Part shown: piece by piece, positions 22,792 through 31,705 of the stretch
How positions within the stretch are numbered: position 1 is the stretch's first letter
Layout: each line of letters starts with the position of its first letter
From: Actinomycetota bacterium
Lineage (GTDB): Bacteria; Actinomycetota; Acidimicrobiia; Acidimicrobiales; JAJPHD01
NCBI GenBank assembly: GCA_021325455.1
Contig: JAJPHD010000004.1
Span: 1 to 64,000 of the forward strand
Direction: 5' to 3'
Length of the DNA stretch: 64,000 nucleotides
Notes under the pieces: model-generated
What the model was told of the DNA's origin: nothing
Seen by the model: only the letters and a program-made list of their open reading frames with translations
Database searches by the model: none
Program-made: the position numbers and the translations under genes

Positions 22792-24102
22792 TCACGGACC
22801 CTCCCGCGCCAGCGTCTCGAGGGCCCTGACGGCCCGCCCCAGGCCGTCGCGCCGGCGCACCGCCTCCCCGGCGGCGGCGACCCGTTGGCGAAGAGCGCCG
22901 TCCCCCAGGACCTGGCCGATGGCCCGGCCCAGCTCGCCGGGAGCGAAGCGGTAGGCGTGAAGGCGCACCCCGAAGCCCTTCTCGGCCACTCTCTGGGCGT
23001 TGTCGTGCTGGTCCCAGAACAGGGGCAGCACCACCGCTGGCAGCCCGAAGTGGACGGCCTCGGTGATGGTGTTGTTGCCGCCGTGGGTCACCACTGCCTC
23101 CACGGCCTCCAGGACCCGGGTCTGGGGGAGCATCTCGGCGCCCCACATGTTGTCTGCCAGTTCCAGCTCCTGATGGCGGGGGCCCTTGGAGACGAGGAAG
23201 CGGTAGGGGGTGCGGGAGCACTCCTCCACCAGCCTGCGCATGAGGTCCACGTCGGCCCCGCCCAGCGAGCCGAGGGACAGGTACACAAGGGGCGGCCCGG
23301 GCTGGGCCAGCTCAGGGGGCAACGTCCAGGGGCCCTCCGTCCTCCTCACGCAGGAGTCCAGGCGGACCCAGTCGGGCCCCAGGGGCCGGTCCCCCACGTA
23401 GTCGAGCTCGGCGGGGTACACGTAGAGGTTGAGCCTGTCGCCGGAATGGATGAACTCGAGGTCGGGCAGGGGCGGGAGGCCGCAGCTGGCCACCCATTCC
23501 GAGAAGCCCTCCCACAGGGGCCGGTGGGTGCGGTCGTAGGCGGCACGGAACGCCTCCCAGCCGCTGCGGTCGCCGCTCGGGAGCCCTGAGTAGGGAGGGG
23601 GGATGCCGGGGCCCCGGAGCTCCAGGGGGTTGCACGACACCATGCGCACGAAGGCGGGCCCGCTCCTGCGCAGGGCCGGGAAGCACACCACGTTGTCCTC
23701 CACCACCACGTCGGGGGCCACCGCCCCCACGATGCCGGCCAGCCTGGCCTCGGCGAACCGGGCCCCTTCGACCAGCGCCTTCCAGGTGGGCACCATGAAG
23801 CCCGCCAGCTGCTCCTCGGGCGGCTTGCGCAGCTCGGGGGCGACGGCGGCCACGAACTCCTTCCAGAACTGGCCGGCGGAGCCACCCCCTCCGCCCCCCT
23901 CCGCCGGCTCTAGGTCGTACAGCTCCTCCTCGAAGCCAAAGGGCTCCAGGCGGCCCTTCCACGAGGACTCGGCCGCGAACACCACGCGATGGCCCCGCCG
24001 GACCAGCTCGGCCCCGATCCCGATGCAGTTGTTGGTGGGCCCGAAGGCCGACTCCGGGCAGAAGAGGAAGGTTCGGGGCCCTGGCTCCGTGGTGCCGCTC
24101 AC
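22792..24102 (-). CDS. MGT-type glycosyltransferase (UDP-glycosyltransferase superfamily, GT1)
   Basis: The 436-aa GT-B enzyme has the N-terminal acceptor domain (PESAFGPTNNCIGIGAELVRRGH is its first motif, in part) and a C-terminal donor domain with THGGNNTITEAVHFGLPAVV-type signature followed by PLFWDQHDNAQRV. GT1/MGT enzymes usually glycosylate small molecules such as macrolides, flavonoids or sterols. Here it heads an operon with an Lrp regulator and an amine oxidoreductase, opposite a polyamine import operon, an unusual partner. GTG 24102 is the start. A role in modifying the same substrate is only inference. Confidence 0.87.
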   Translation of the reverse strand: MSGTTEPGPRTFLFCPESAFGPTNNCIGIGAELVRRGHRVVFAAESSWKGRLEPFGFEEELYDLEPAEGGGGGGSAGQFWKEFVAAVAPELRKPPEEQLAGFMVPTWKALVEGARFAEARLAGIVGAVAPDVVVEDNVVCFPALRRSGPAFVRMVSCNPLELRGPGIPPPYSGLPSGDRSGWEAFRAAYDRTHRPLWEGFSEWVASCGLPPLPDLEFIHSGDRLNLYVYPAELDYVGDRPLGPDWVRLDSCVRRTEGPWTLPPELAQPGPPLVYLSLGSLGGADVDLMRRLVEECSRTPYRFLVSKGPRHQELELADNMWGAEMLPQTRVLEAVEAVVTHGGNNTITEAVHFGLPAVVLPLFWDQHDNAQRVAEKGFGVRLHAYRFAPGELGRAIGQVLGDGALRQRVAAAGEAVRRRDGLGRAVRALETLAREGP

Positions 24103-24112
24103 GCTGCGCTAT

Positions 24113-24154
24113 CTTGCCACCTGACCCCCTTTAGTCAAGTGGATCAGTGGCAAG
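24113..24154. promoter_or_regulatory. Inverted repeat in the divergent polyamine promoter
   Basis: CTTGCCAC (24113-24120) and GTGGCAAG (24147-24154) are perfect inverted arms 26 bp apart, extended by TGA/TCA with a single bulge. They flank a TTGACT (minus strand, 24133-24138) that is a good -35 for the glycosyltransferase operon. This is a natural site for the locus's Lrp-type regulators. A compact CTTGCCA-CA-TGGCAAG dyad stands before the PP2C gene at 54.7 kb. Confidence 0.5.
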
Positions 24155-24178
24155 GAGGAACTTTCGCGACGGATTCCC

Positions 24179-24208
24179 TTGCGCGGGCCGTTCGGGATGT
24201 GCCACACT
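24179..24208 (+). promoter_or_regulatory. Promoter of the ALDH-pot operon
   Basis: TTGCGC (24179-24184), an 18-nt spacer, then CACACT (24203-24208), followed 8 nt later by ATG 24217 of a short leader frame. The -10 region and its flank (GGGATGT..CACACTCAGG) match the promoter of the PP2C gene at 54.7 kb almost base for base. Confidence 0.45.
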
Positions 24209-24216
24209 CAGGGGCC

Positions 24217-24252
24217 ATGACGGCGTCCCGCCGTGGGTTCCCGATCCTCTAG
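24217..24252 (+). CDS. Putative 11-residue leader peptide upstream of ALDH
   Basis: ATG 24217 opens [11 protein letters not shown] and stops at TAG 24250-24252. It begins right after the putative -10, as a leaderless frame would, and ends 64 bp before the ALDH start. Two arginines are adjacent; putrescine is commonly made from arginine/ornithine, so translational sensing is conceivable but unproven. It could equally be chance. Confidence 0.25.
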   Translation: MTASRRGFPIL

Positions 24253-24316
24253 CACACCAGGGCACCTGGCTGCGGCCAGCCACGGTGAGGCCAGCAGCCC
24301 TTCACAGGAGGTGGAC

Positions 24317-25831
24317 GTGAGCGACCAAGCGACCAAGGGCTCCGAGACCGGCCCGGGGGGGGCACCCGGACCCGCCGGCGTCCCCCCAGCGCCGGCAGGC
24401 CGTCTGCAGCGCTTGGCCAACTTCGTGGCCGGTTCGCCCGTGGACGCCAAGGACGGCCGGACCCTCACGGTCGTGGACCCCTCCACGGGGGAGGCCTACG
24501 CCGAGGCTCCACTGTCCGGGCCCGAGGACGTGGACCTGGCTTGCCGGGCGGCGGCTGAGGCCTTCCCGGGCTGGCGGGACACGACGCCCTCGGAGCGGGC
24601 GCGGGCCCTGCTGCGCCTGGCCGACGCCGTCGAGGCCCGGGCCGACGAGCTCGTGGAGGCCGAATGCCGTAACACCGGCAAGCCCCGCGCCCTCACGGCC
24701 TCGGAGGAGATCCCCCCCATGGCCGACCAGATCCGCTTCTTCGCCGGTGCGGCCCGGGTGCTCGAGGGCCGGTCGGCCGGGGAGTACATGGCCGGGCACA
24801 CCTCGTTCGTCAGGCGTGAGCCGGTGGGCGTGTGCGGCCAGGTGACCCCCTGGAACTACCCCATGATGATGGCCGTGTGGAAGTTCGCCCCGGCCATCGC
24901 GGCGGGCAACACGGTCGTGCTCAAGCCCTCGGACACCACCCCGGTGACCACCCTCATGCTGGCCGAGATGGCGGCCGAGTTCCTCCCCCCGGGGGTGCTC
25001 AACGTCGTGTGCGGGGACCGGGACACCGGCCGGGCCCTGGTGGCCCACCCTGTGCCTCAGATGGTGTCGGTCACGGGGAGCGTGAGGGCGGGCCGGGAGG
25101 TGGCCGCCGCCGCCGCTCCTGACCTGAAGCGGGTCCACCTGGAGCTGGGGGGCAAGGCCCCGGTGATCGTGTTCGACGACGCCGACCTCGAGAAGGCGGC
25201 CGGCACCATCGCCGCCGCCGGCTACTTCAACGCCGGCCAGGACTGCACCGCAGCCACCAGGGTGCTGGCCGGGCCGGCCGTGCACGACGACCTGGCCGAG
25301 GCCCTGGCCGAGCAGGCCCGGTCCCAGCGCCTGGGGCTGCCCGGGGTGGATGAGGCCGACCTCGGCCCCCTGAACAACCCCAGCCAGCTGGAGCGGGTGG
25401 CCGGCTTCGTGGAGCGGGCCCCGGACCACGCCCGGATCCTGGCCGGCGGGGGGCGGGAGGGAGACAAGGGGTATTTCTACCGGCCCACGGTGGTGGCGGG
25501 CCTGCGCCAGGACGACGAGATGATCCAGTCCGAGGTGTTCGGCCCCGTGATCACGGTCCAGGCCTTCCACGACGAGGAGCAGGCCCTGGCCTGGGCCAAC
25601 GGGGTCGAGTACGGCCTGGCGTCCAGCGTGTGGACCAAGGACCACGGCCGGGCCATGCGCATGGCGAGGGCCCTGGACTTCGGCTGCGTGTGGATCAACA
25701 CCCACATCCCGCTCGTGGCCGAGATGCCCCACGGCGGGTTCAAGCACTCCGGCTACGGCAAGGACCTGTCGGTCTACGGGCTCGAGGACTACACCCGCAT
25801 CAAGCACGTCATGAGCGCCATCGAGGCATGA
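24317..25831 (+). CDS. Aldehyde dehydrogenase (aminobutyraldehyde/PuuC type)
   Basis: NAD(P)-dependent ALDH of 504 aa that probably oxidises the aminoaldehyde made by the FAD enzyme. Key sites: [15 protein letters not shown] (cofactor), [12 protein letters not shown] with the general-base Glu (about 281), and the nucleophile in [11 protein letters not shown] (about Cys 315). It ends with [19 protein letters not shown], typical of betaine/aminobutyraldehyde dehydrogenases. GTG 24317 follows AGGAGG by 5 nt. The stop overlaps potA by four bases. The first 30 residues are a low-complexity extension. Confidence 0.93.
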   Translation: MSDQATKGSETGPGGAPGPAGVPPAPAGRLQRLANFVAGSPVDAKDGRTLTVVDPSTGEAYAEAPLSGPEDVDLACRAAAEAFPGWRDTTPSERARALLRLADAVEARADELVEAECRNTGKPRALTASEEIPPMADQIRFFAGAARVLEGRSAGEYMAGHTSFVRREPVGVCGQVTPWNYPMMMAVWKFAPAIAAGNTVVLKPSDTTPVTTLMLAEMAAEFLPPGVLNVVCGDRDTGRALVAHPVPQMVSVTGSVRAGREVAAAAAPDLKRVHLELGGKAPVIVFDDADLEKAAGTIAAAGYFNAGQDCTAATRVLAGPAVHDDLAEALAEQARSQRLGLPGVDEADLGPLNNPSQLERVAGFVERAPDHARILAGGGREGDKGYFYRPTVVAGLRQDDEMIQSEVFGPVITVQAFHDEEQALAWANGVEYGLASSVWTKDHGRAMRMARALDFGCVWINTHIPLVAEMPHGGFKHSGYGKDLSVYGLEDYTRIKHVMSAIEA

Positions 25832-27075
25832 GCGTGACCCAGATGCCACAGGGCACCGCCGTGGTGGACACCGGGTCCGGCCTCCCGGCCGGAGCCGCCG
25901 ACACCGGCGGGGCTCCCGCCCCGGCCGGCCTGGCGGCCATAGAGCTGGTCGGGGTGTCGAAGAGCTTCTCGTCCCGGGACGGCAACGTGCAGGCCGTGGA
26001 GCGCATCGACCTGGCCATCGGGCAGGGCGAGTTCTTCTCCCTCCTCGGCCCCTCGGGATGCGGCAAGACCACCACCTTGCGCATGATCGCCGGCTTCGAG
26101 GAGCCCACCCAGGGCCGCATCCTCCTCTACGGCGAGGACATGGTGGGCGTGCCCCCCAACCGCCGGGACGTGAACCTGGTCTTCCAGAGCTACGCCCTCT
26201 TCCCGCACCTCAACGTGTTCGAGAACGTGGCCTTCGGCCTGCGCCGGCGCAAGGTGCCCCACGACGCCGTGAGGCGGCGGGTGGGGGAGGTCCTGGAGCT
26301 GGTCCAGCTGGAGGGCAGGGAGCGGCGCCGGCCGAAAGAGCTGTCCGGCGGCCAGCAGCAGAGGGTGGCCCTGGCCCGGGCCCTGGTGAACAACCCCCGT
26401 GCCCTGCTGCTGGACGAGCCGCTGGGAGCCCTGGACCTCAAGCTTCGCCAGGCCATGCAGATCGAGCTGAAGCGCATCCAGCGCGAGGTGGGGATCACCT
26501 TCGTCTACGTCACCCACGACCAGGGTGAGGCCCTCACCATGTCGGATCGCCTGGTCGTGATGAACGAGGGCCGCATCGAGCAGCTGGGCTCCCCCCGGGA
26601 GGTGTACGAGCAGCCCCGGACCCGCTTCGTGGCCGGGTTCATCGGCACGTCCAACCTGCTGTCGGGCCGCGTGGCCCGGGTGGTGGGAGGATCGGCCCTG
26701 CTCGACCTGGGCCCCGGGGAGCGGGTGGTGGTGCCCCTGCGGGGCGGGGCGGTCCCGGGACAGCACCTGGACCTCACCGTGCGGCCCGAGAAGATCGACA
26801 TGACCGGGGGGCCCGAGCCCCCCGAAGCCGAGTGCCGCATCAGGGGCCGGGTGACCGACGTCGTCTACCTGGGCAGCTCCACCCAGCACGTGGTGGTCAC
26901 CAGCACGGGCGCCTCCATGGTCGTCTTCTCGCAAAATCGGGGGACGTCCGGGGAGGCCTCGGCGCCCACTCACGACGTGTGGCTGTCCTGGCGGGCGGAG
27001 CACTCCTATTTGCTGGCCGAGCAGGAACAGGCCGGGGACGAGGAGCCCCGGGAAGAGACAGGAGGGACCCAATGA
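25828..27075 (+). CDS. potA: Polyamine ABC transporter ATP-binding protein
   Basis: The ATPase of a spermidine/putrescine-type importer, 415 aa. Walker [11 protein letters not shown] (about residue 74), the Q-loop [10 protein letters not shown], signature [15 protein letters not shown], Walker [12 protein letters not shown] and the H-loop VTHDQ are intact; a TOBE domain (about 285-400) follows. The start ATGA overlaps the ALDH stop, and its own stop overlaps potD. A 40-residue Gly/Ala N-terminal extension precedes the ATPase domain. Confidence 0.94.
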   Translation: MSVTQMPQGTAVVDTGSGLPAGAADTGGAPAPAGLAAIELVGVSKSFSSRDGNVQAVERIDLAIGQGEFFSLLGPSGCGKTTTLRMIAGFEEPTQGRILLYGEDMVGVPPNRRDVNLVFQSYALFPHLNVFENVAFGLRRRKVPHDAVRRRVGEVLELVQLEGRERRRPKELSGGQQQRVALARALVNNPRALLLDEPLGALDLKLRQAMQIELKRIQREVGITFVYVTHDQGEALTMSDRLVVMNEGRIEQLGSPREVYEQPRTRFVAGFIGTSNLLSGRVARVVGGSALLDLGPGERVVVPLRGGAVPGQHLDLTVRPEKIDMTGGPEPPEAECRIRGRVTDVVYLGSSTQHVVVTSTGASMVVFSQNRGTSGEASAPTHDVWLSWRAEHSYLLAEQEQAGDEEPREETGGTQ

Positions 27076-28349
27076 GCTCCGGCAACGACGAACTCCCCAC
27101 CCCCGACATCCTGAGGGGGCTGTCCCAGCCCCGCTTCAGCCGCCGGCAGCTCCTGCAGGCGGCCGGCTGGGGTGGTGCCGCCCTGGGGGCCGGGGCCCTG
27201 CTCTCGGCCTGCGGTGTGGCGGGGACAGGGGCCCAGGCCAAGACGACCAAGAGCTCCATCGAGAAGTTCTGGGCCGGCAAGAAGAAGACCGGGGTGGTGA
27301 ACTGGGCCAACTGGCCCCTCTACATCGATGTCTCGTCGACGAACAAGGACGACCACCCTTCCATCGACCTGTTCGAGAAGCATTACGGGATCAAGGTCCA
27401 CTACTACGAGGTGATCCAGGACGAGGGCCCCTTCTTCGCCAAGGTGGAGCCCTCCCTGCAGGCCCATCAGTACACCGGCTACGACGTGGCGGTTATCACC
27501 AACGGGATCTACTTCACGAAGTACGTGGAGCTGGGCTGGTTCATACCCCTGGACCATTCCCTCCTGCCCAACTTCAACAAGTACGCCGCCACCAAGTACA
27601 AGCACGAGGGCTTCGACCCCGGCAACGTGTACTCCATACCCTGGCAGTCGGGGTTCACCGGCATCGGCTACAACCCCAAGTACGTGGGTGAGGACATCAA
27701 CAGCTACTGGGACCTGTTCAACCCCAAGTACAAGGGCCACATCGGGATGTTCGGCAACAACGACGACCTGCCCAACTCCATCCTCGTGGCCATGTACGGG
27801 GACCCGGCCAAGACCGGCCCCAAGCAGTGGAGGGCAGCGGCCAAGCGGCTCAACGAGCAGAAGCCGCTCGTCCGCCAGTACTTCACGCAGAACTACATCG
27901 AGAGCCTCAAGAGCGGCGACCTCTGGATAAGCCAGGCGTGGTCAGGAGACATCTTCCAGGCCAACGCCTCGGGGGGGAGCAACCTCAAGTTCGTGATCCC
28001 CAAGGAGGGCGGGGTCATCTGGACGGACAACCTGACGCTGCTCAAGTACGCCCAGAACCCGGTGTCGGGGATGCTCCTCATGGACTGGTACTACCGGCCC
28101 GAGATCGCCGCCATGGTGGCCGAGTACGTGAACTACATCACCCCCGTACCCGATGCCCGCCAGTGGGTGGACAAGGATGCCGCCAAGGCCAAGGGCAGCA
28201 ACAAGGCCTCCCTCGAGTACATCGCCAAGAGCCCCCTCGTGTTCCCCACGGCCGCCGAGTACCACGAGACCTACAACTACCGGGTGCTCACCAACAAGGA
28301 GCTCTCGGTGTGGAACTCCATCTTCGAGCCCATCTACCTGGGGGCCTGA
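27072..28349 (+). CDS. potD: Polyamine ABC transporter substrate-binding lipoprotein
   Basis: Extracytoplasmic binding protein of 425 aa. The signal has a twin-arginine start (SRRQLLQAAGWGG) and a lipobox LLSACG (Cys about residue 44), so it may be exported by Tat and then lipidated. The mature part begins with VVNWANWPLYID, characteristic of PotD/PotF-type proteins, and contains YDVAVITNG and DLWISQAWSGD. ATG 27072 overlaps potA; potB follows after 7 bp. Confidence 0.93.
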   Translation: MSSGNDELPTPDILRGLSQPRFSRRQLLQAAGWGGAALGAGALLSACGVAGTGAQAKTTKSSIEKFWAGKKKTGVVNWANWPLYIDVSSTNKDDHPSIDLFEKHYGIKVHYYEVIQDEGPFFAKVEPSLQAHQYTGYDVAVITNGIYFTKYVELGWFIPLDHSLLPNFNKYAATKYKHEGFDPGNVYSIPWQSGFTGIGYNPKYVGEDINSYWDLFNPKYKGHIGMFGNNDDLPNSILVAMYGDPAKTGPKQWRAAAKRLNEQKPLVRQYFTQNYIESLKSGDLWISQAWSGDIFQANASGGSNLKFVIPKEGGVIWTDNLTLLKYAQNPVSGMLLMDWYYRPEIAAMVAEYVNYITPVPDARQWVDKDAAKAKGSNKASLEYIAKSPLVFPTAAEYHETYNYRVLTNKELSVWNSIFEPIYLGA

Positions 28350-28356
28350 GCGGGCC

Positions 28357-29223
28357 ATGACCCTGCGGATGCGGGCCCGCCTGGCCCCGTACCTGCTGAT
28401 CCTGCCCGGGGGGCTCTGGCTGGCCATCTTCTTCGTCATCCCCATCATCGCCCTGCTGGCCCTGTCCCTGGACACCGGCAACCTGATAAACGGGTTCAGG
28501 GAGACCTTCCATGTGGCGACCTACGTCAACCAGCTGAGCCAGTACCACACCCAGTTCATCCGGTCCTTCGTCTACGGCACCATCGCCACGGCGGCCATGA
28601 TCGCCATCGGGTACCCGGTGGCGTACTGGATCGCCTTCCACGGGGGGACGAGGAAGTCCGCCTACCTCTTCCTCCTCATCCTCCCGTTCTTCGTGACCTT
28701 CGTGCTGCGGACGGTGTCCTGGCAGTTCCTGCTGGCCGACCAGGGGATCGTGCTCGGCACCCTCAAGAACTGGGGCCTGCTGCCCCAGGGGTTCCGGGTG
28801 CTGTCGACCAACTTCGCCGTCATCGCCGGGCTCACCTACAACTTCTTGCCCTACATGGTGCTGCCCATCTACGTGGCCCTGGAGAGGATGGACAAGGGCC
28901 TCCTGGAGGCGGCCTCCGACCTGTACGCCAACCGGCGGGAGGTGTTCCGCCGGGTCGTCCTGCCCCTCTCCATCCCCGGGGTCTTCGCCGGCATCCTGCT
29001 CACGTTCGTCCCGGCCGTCTCCGACTACGTGAACGCCGAGATCCTGGGCGGGGTCAACCAGGTGATGATCGGCAACATCATCGAGAACCAGTACCTGGTG
29101 AACAACAACTACCCCCAGGCCGCCGCCCTCTCGTTCGTCCTCATGGCCGCCCTCCTCATCGGGGTCTTCATCTATGCCCGGGCCCTCGGCACCGAGGACA
29201 TCCTGTCGGTGAGCTCGGGATGA
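28357..29223 (+). CDS. potB: Polyamine ABC transporter permease PotB
   Basis: Membrane subunit, 288 aa, with six predicted helices and the EAA loop (EAASDLYANRREVFRRVVLPLSIPG), which contacts the ATPase. The N-terminus LAPYLLILPGGLWLAIFFVIPI is the first helix. ATG 28357 lies 7 bp after potD; the stop overlaps potC by four bases (ATGA). Confidence 0.93.
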   Translation: MTLRMRARLAPYLLILPGGLWLAIFFVIPIIALLALSLDTGNLINGFRETFHVATYVNQLSQYHTQFIRSFVYGTIATAAMIAIGYPVAYWIAFHGGTRKSAYLFLLILPFFVTFVLRTVSWQFLLADQGIVLGTLKNWGLLPQGFRVLSTNFAVIAGLTYNFLPYMVLPIYVALERMDKGLLEAASDLYANRREVFRRVVLPLSIPGVFAGILLTFVPAVSDYVNAEILGGVNQVMIGNIIENQYLVNNNYPQAAALSFVLMAALLIGVFIYARALGTEDILSVSSG

Positions 29224-30080
29224 CCACCCTCGCCCCTCCCGCCGCCCCCGAGGCCCGGCCGGTAGCAGGGGAGCGGGCCCCTTCCCGCCGGCACCGCCTG
29301 CGCCAACCCCGTGGCCATCTGGGCCACGTGTGGACCTGGATCGTCATCCTGTGGCTGTGCCTGCCCATCTTCGTGATGATCGCCTTCGGGTTCAACAACA
29401 CCAAGGGCCGCCTCAACTTCCAGTGGCAGGGCTTCACCCTGAGGTACTGGGGCCAGCTGTTCGCCATCCCTGACCTCACCGGGGCCCTCATCAACTCCGT
29501 GACCATCGCCTTGATCGTCACCGGCCTGTCCATCCTCCTCGGCACCCCCATAGGGATGGCCCTCGGCAAGTACCGGTTCCGGGGGAAGGCCCTCACCGAC
29601 GTGGTGCTCTTCGCCAACGTGGCCGCCCCCGAGATCGCCCTGGGGGCGGCGGTGCTCTCGCTGTTCATCACCCTCGGCATCCCGAGGGGCTACGTGACCA
29701 TCGTGATCGCCCAGGTCATGTTCGACATCGTCTACGTGGCCATCACCGTCCGGGCCCGGATGGCCTCCTTCGACCGCTCCCTGGAGGAGGCGGCGAGGGA
29801 CCTGGGGGCGGGGGCCTGGACCACCTTCCGCCTCGTCACCCTGCCCCAGATCCTGCCCGGGGTGGTGGCCGGCGGCCTGCTCGCCTTCGCCTTGTCGATA
29901 GACGACTTCGTGATCACCCAGTTCAACGCCGGCCAGACCCTCACCTTCCCCCTGTGGGTGTGGGGAGCGACCAGGCTGGGTGTGCCGCCTCAGGTGAACG
30001 ACATGGGGACCATCATCTTCGCCGGCGGGGTGCTGCTGGCCGTGCTGAGCGTCCTCATAGGGCGCCGGCGCAGCGCCTAG
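29220..30080 (+). CDS. potC: Polyamine ABC transporter permease PotC
   Basis: Second permease, 286 aa, with six helices and the EAA motif EEAARDLGAGAWTTFRLVTLPQI. The FALSIDDFVITQF segment is typical of PotC/PotI. A polar 35-residue N-terminal tail precedes the first helix. It is the last gene of the ALDH-pot operon; the second Lrp gene begins 53 bp later from its own promoter. Confidence 0.93.
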   Translation: MTTLAPPAAPEARPVAGERAPSRRHRLRQPRGHLGHVWTWIVILWLCLPIFVMIAFGFNNTKGRLNFQWQGFTLRYWGQLFAIPDLTGALINSVTIALIVTGLSILLGTPIGMALGKYRFRGKALTDVVLFANVAAPEIALGAAVLSLFITLGIPRGYVTIVIAQVMFDIVYVAITVRARMASFDRSLEEAARDLGAGAWTTFRLVTLPQILPGVVAGGLLAFALSIDDFVITQFNAGQTLTFPLWVWGATRLGVPPQVNDMGTIIFAGGVLLAVLSVLIGRRRSA

Positions 30081-30120
30081 AGGCCGCTGGCCGGCGGAGG
30101 CGGGCGGCGGTGGCCGGTCG

Positions 30121-30126
30121 TAGCAT
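30121..30126 (+). promoter_or_regulatory. Probable -10 element of the second Lrp gene
   Basis: TAGCAT, 7 nt, GTG 30134. This marks GTG 30134 as a leaderless start and gives the regulator its own promoter after potC. Confidence 0.5.
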
Positions 30127-30133
30127 CGCCGCC

Positions 30134-30613
30134 GTGGCGCGCCCCATGTCGACCCGCGACGAGGCCCTGATCCTGGACGAGGTGAGCAAGCGGCTCATAG
30201 AGGAGCTGCAGCAGGACGGCCGGGCCTCCTACGCCGCCCTGGCCCGCTCGGTGGGCCTGTCCGAGGCCGCCGTCCGCCAGCGGGTGCAGCGCCTCCTCGA
30301 CCTGGGGGTCATGCAGATCGTGGCCGTCACCGACCCCCTCACCCTGGGCTTCACCCGTCAGGCCATGATCGGCCTCCGGGTGGACGGCGACCTGCGGGCC
30401 GTGGCCGACCAGCTGGCCGCCGTGGCCGAGGTGGACTACGTGGTCATCTGCGCCGGCTCCTTCGACCTCCTGGCCGAGGTGGTGTGCGAGGACGACCAGG
30501 CCCTGCTGCGCCTGTTGAACGAGACCATCCGCGTCATCCCCGGGGTGAGGGAGACCGAGACCTTCGTGTACCTGACGTTGGCCAAGCAGACCTACACCTG
30601 GGGCACCAGGTAG
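30134..30613 (+). CDS. Lrp/AsnC family transcriptional regulator (second copy)
   Basis: A 159-aa paralogue of the regulator at 22280-22723. HTH about residues 18-65 (SYAALARSVGLSEAAVRQRVQRLL), RAM domain about 75-158 (VDYVVICAGSFDLLAEVVCEDD, in part). By eye roughly two thirds of the aligned residues are identical between the pair. GTG 30134 is preferred over ATG 30146 because of the TAGCAT element. The two regulators bracket the polyamine genes and could form mixed oligomers. Confidence 0.92.
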   Translation: MARPMSTRDEALILDEVSKRLIEELQQDGRASYAALARSVGLSEAAVRQRVQRLLDLGVMQIVAVTDPLTLGFTRQAMIGLRVDGDLRAVADQLAAVAEVDYVVICAGSFDLLAEVVCEDDQALLRLLNETIRVIPGVRETETFVYLTLAKQTYTWGTR

Positions 30614-30614
30614 C

Positions 30615-30630
30615 GCCCCCGGCCGGGGGC
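30615..30630. terminator. Palindromic hairpin between convergent lrp and sigma genes
   Basis: GCCCCCGGCCGGGGGC is a perfect 16-base palindrome directly after the lrp stop and 7 bp before the sigma-factor stop, so it can serve both directions. Confidence 0.6.
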
Positions 30631-30636
30631 GGGCGG

Positions 30637-31548
30637 TCAGGCCGCCGGCGCCTCCAGGCCGGGCCGCTCCGACAGGCGGGAGAGGGCCGAGGCCTCGAGC
30701 TGGCGGGCCCGGCGGGGTCCGATGCCGAGAGCCTTGGCCGTGGCCTCGAGGGAGGCCGGCTCGCCGCTGTCCAGGCCGAACCGGAGCCGGATGACGGCCC
30801 GCTCCAGGGGCTCCAGGCTGTCCACCGCCTCGTGCAGGCGGGTGACGGCCAGGTTGGCGCCCACCAGGTCCTCGACGCTGGTACCGGGGGCCTCGACCAG
30901 CTCGCCCAGGCTGGTCTCGGCGTCAGGCCCCACGGGCTGGTCCAGGCTGGCCACCACCCGGGCCGCCTGGCGGGCGTCCTCCAGCTGGGCGGCGGAGACA
31001 CCGGCGGCCTCGGCCAGCTCCTCGTCGGTGGGGAGCCGGTCCAGGTCGGCGGCCAGCTCCCGGGTGGCCACGTCGATGCGACGGGCCCTCTCGGCCGCCT
31101 CCATGGGGACACGGATGGTCTGGCCGTGGTTGTGCACGGCCCGCTGCAGGGCCTGGCGTACCCACCAGGTGGCATAGGTGGAGAACCGGAAGCCCCGGCG
31201 CCAGTCGAACTTCTCGACGGCCCGGATCAGGCCGAAGGTCCCCTCCTGGATGAGGTCGGGGAAGTCCACTCCCCGGTCCTGGTAGCGGCGGGCCCAGTGG
31301 ACGACCAGGCGCAGGTTGGCGGCGATCATGGCCCGCTTGGCCTCCTCGTCGCCGGCCTGGACGCGCTTGGCCAGGGCCACCTGCTCCTCCGGGGTGAGGA
31401 GGGGGTGCTGGGCCAGGTCGTCCAGGAACAACCGGACGGTGTCGACGTTGGCGCCGACCGCGCTCCGGTCGCTGGTCTCCCGGGCGGGAACCCGCCGGCC
31501 CTGGGTGCTTGCTGCCGTGGTGATGATGCTCCTCCTGTCCCTATACAT
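30637..31548 (-). CDS. RNA polymerase sigma-70 family factor (RpoD/SigB-like)
   Basis: Sigma factor of 303 aa with region 1.2 (VDTVRLFLDDLAQHPLLT), region 2 (LRLVVHWARRYQDRGVDFPDLIQEG, with FRFSTYATWWVRQAL), region 3, and region 4 (LEPLERAVIRLRFGLD). There is no long acidic region 1.1, so it looks like a group 2 (stationary/stress) factor rather than the housekeeping one. ATG 31548 is the first ATG near the conserved part; an unusually strong AGGAGGAG lies just inside it and hints at a later, non-canonical start. It is divergent from lon across an A+T-richer promoter zone. Confidence 0.93.
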   Translation of the reverse strand: MYRDRRSIITTAASTQGRRVPARETSDRSAVGANVDTVRLFLDDLAQHPLLTPEEQVALAKRVQAGDEEAKRAMIAANLRLVVHWARRYQDRGVDFPDLIQEGTFGLIRAVEKFDWRRGFRFSTYATWWVRQALQRAVHNHGQTIRVPMEAAERARRIDVATRELAADLDRLPTDEELAEAAGVSAAQLEDARQAARVVASLDQPVGPDAETSLGELVEAPGTSVEDLVGANLAVTRLHEAVDSLEPLERAVIRLRFGLDSGEPASLEATAKALGIGPRRARQLEASALSRLSERPGLEAPAA

Positions 31549-31705
31549 AACCGGGGTCGTGGGCCGCGACCCCATCGGCCGGCCGCGCCGACCCGACATT
31601 AGATCGTCTCATCAAAGAACGCACTTCGCCAACCCATCATTCCGACACCTCAACCCCCCGTTCGGTTTCGTCCCGGGAACAGACCCTCCTTAGCAATTGT
31701 TGTGA
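31549..31705. promoter_or_regulatory. Sigma-lon divergent promoter region
   Basis: This 157-bp region is clearly poorer in G+C than its surroundings, especially 31600-31705. On the minus strand TAATGT (forward ACATTA, 31596-31601) is a candidate -10 for the sigma gene. I see no HspR (HAIR) or CIRCE palindrome before lon. No small gene is evident. Confidence 0.4.

Noticed and set aside
24217-24252. Treating the 11-codon frame as the true N-terminus of ALDH
   Set aside because: It stops at TAG 24250 and the ALDH has its own GTG with a perfect AGGAGG.
31600-31705. Heat-shock operator (HAIR or CIRCE) before lon
   Set aside because: Looked for CTTGAGT-N7-ACTCAAG and TTAGCACTC-type repeats; neither is present.
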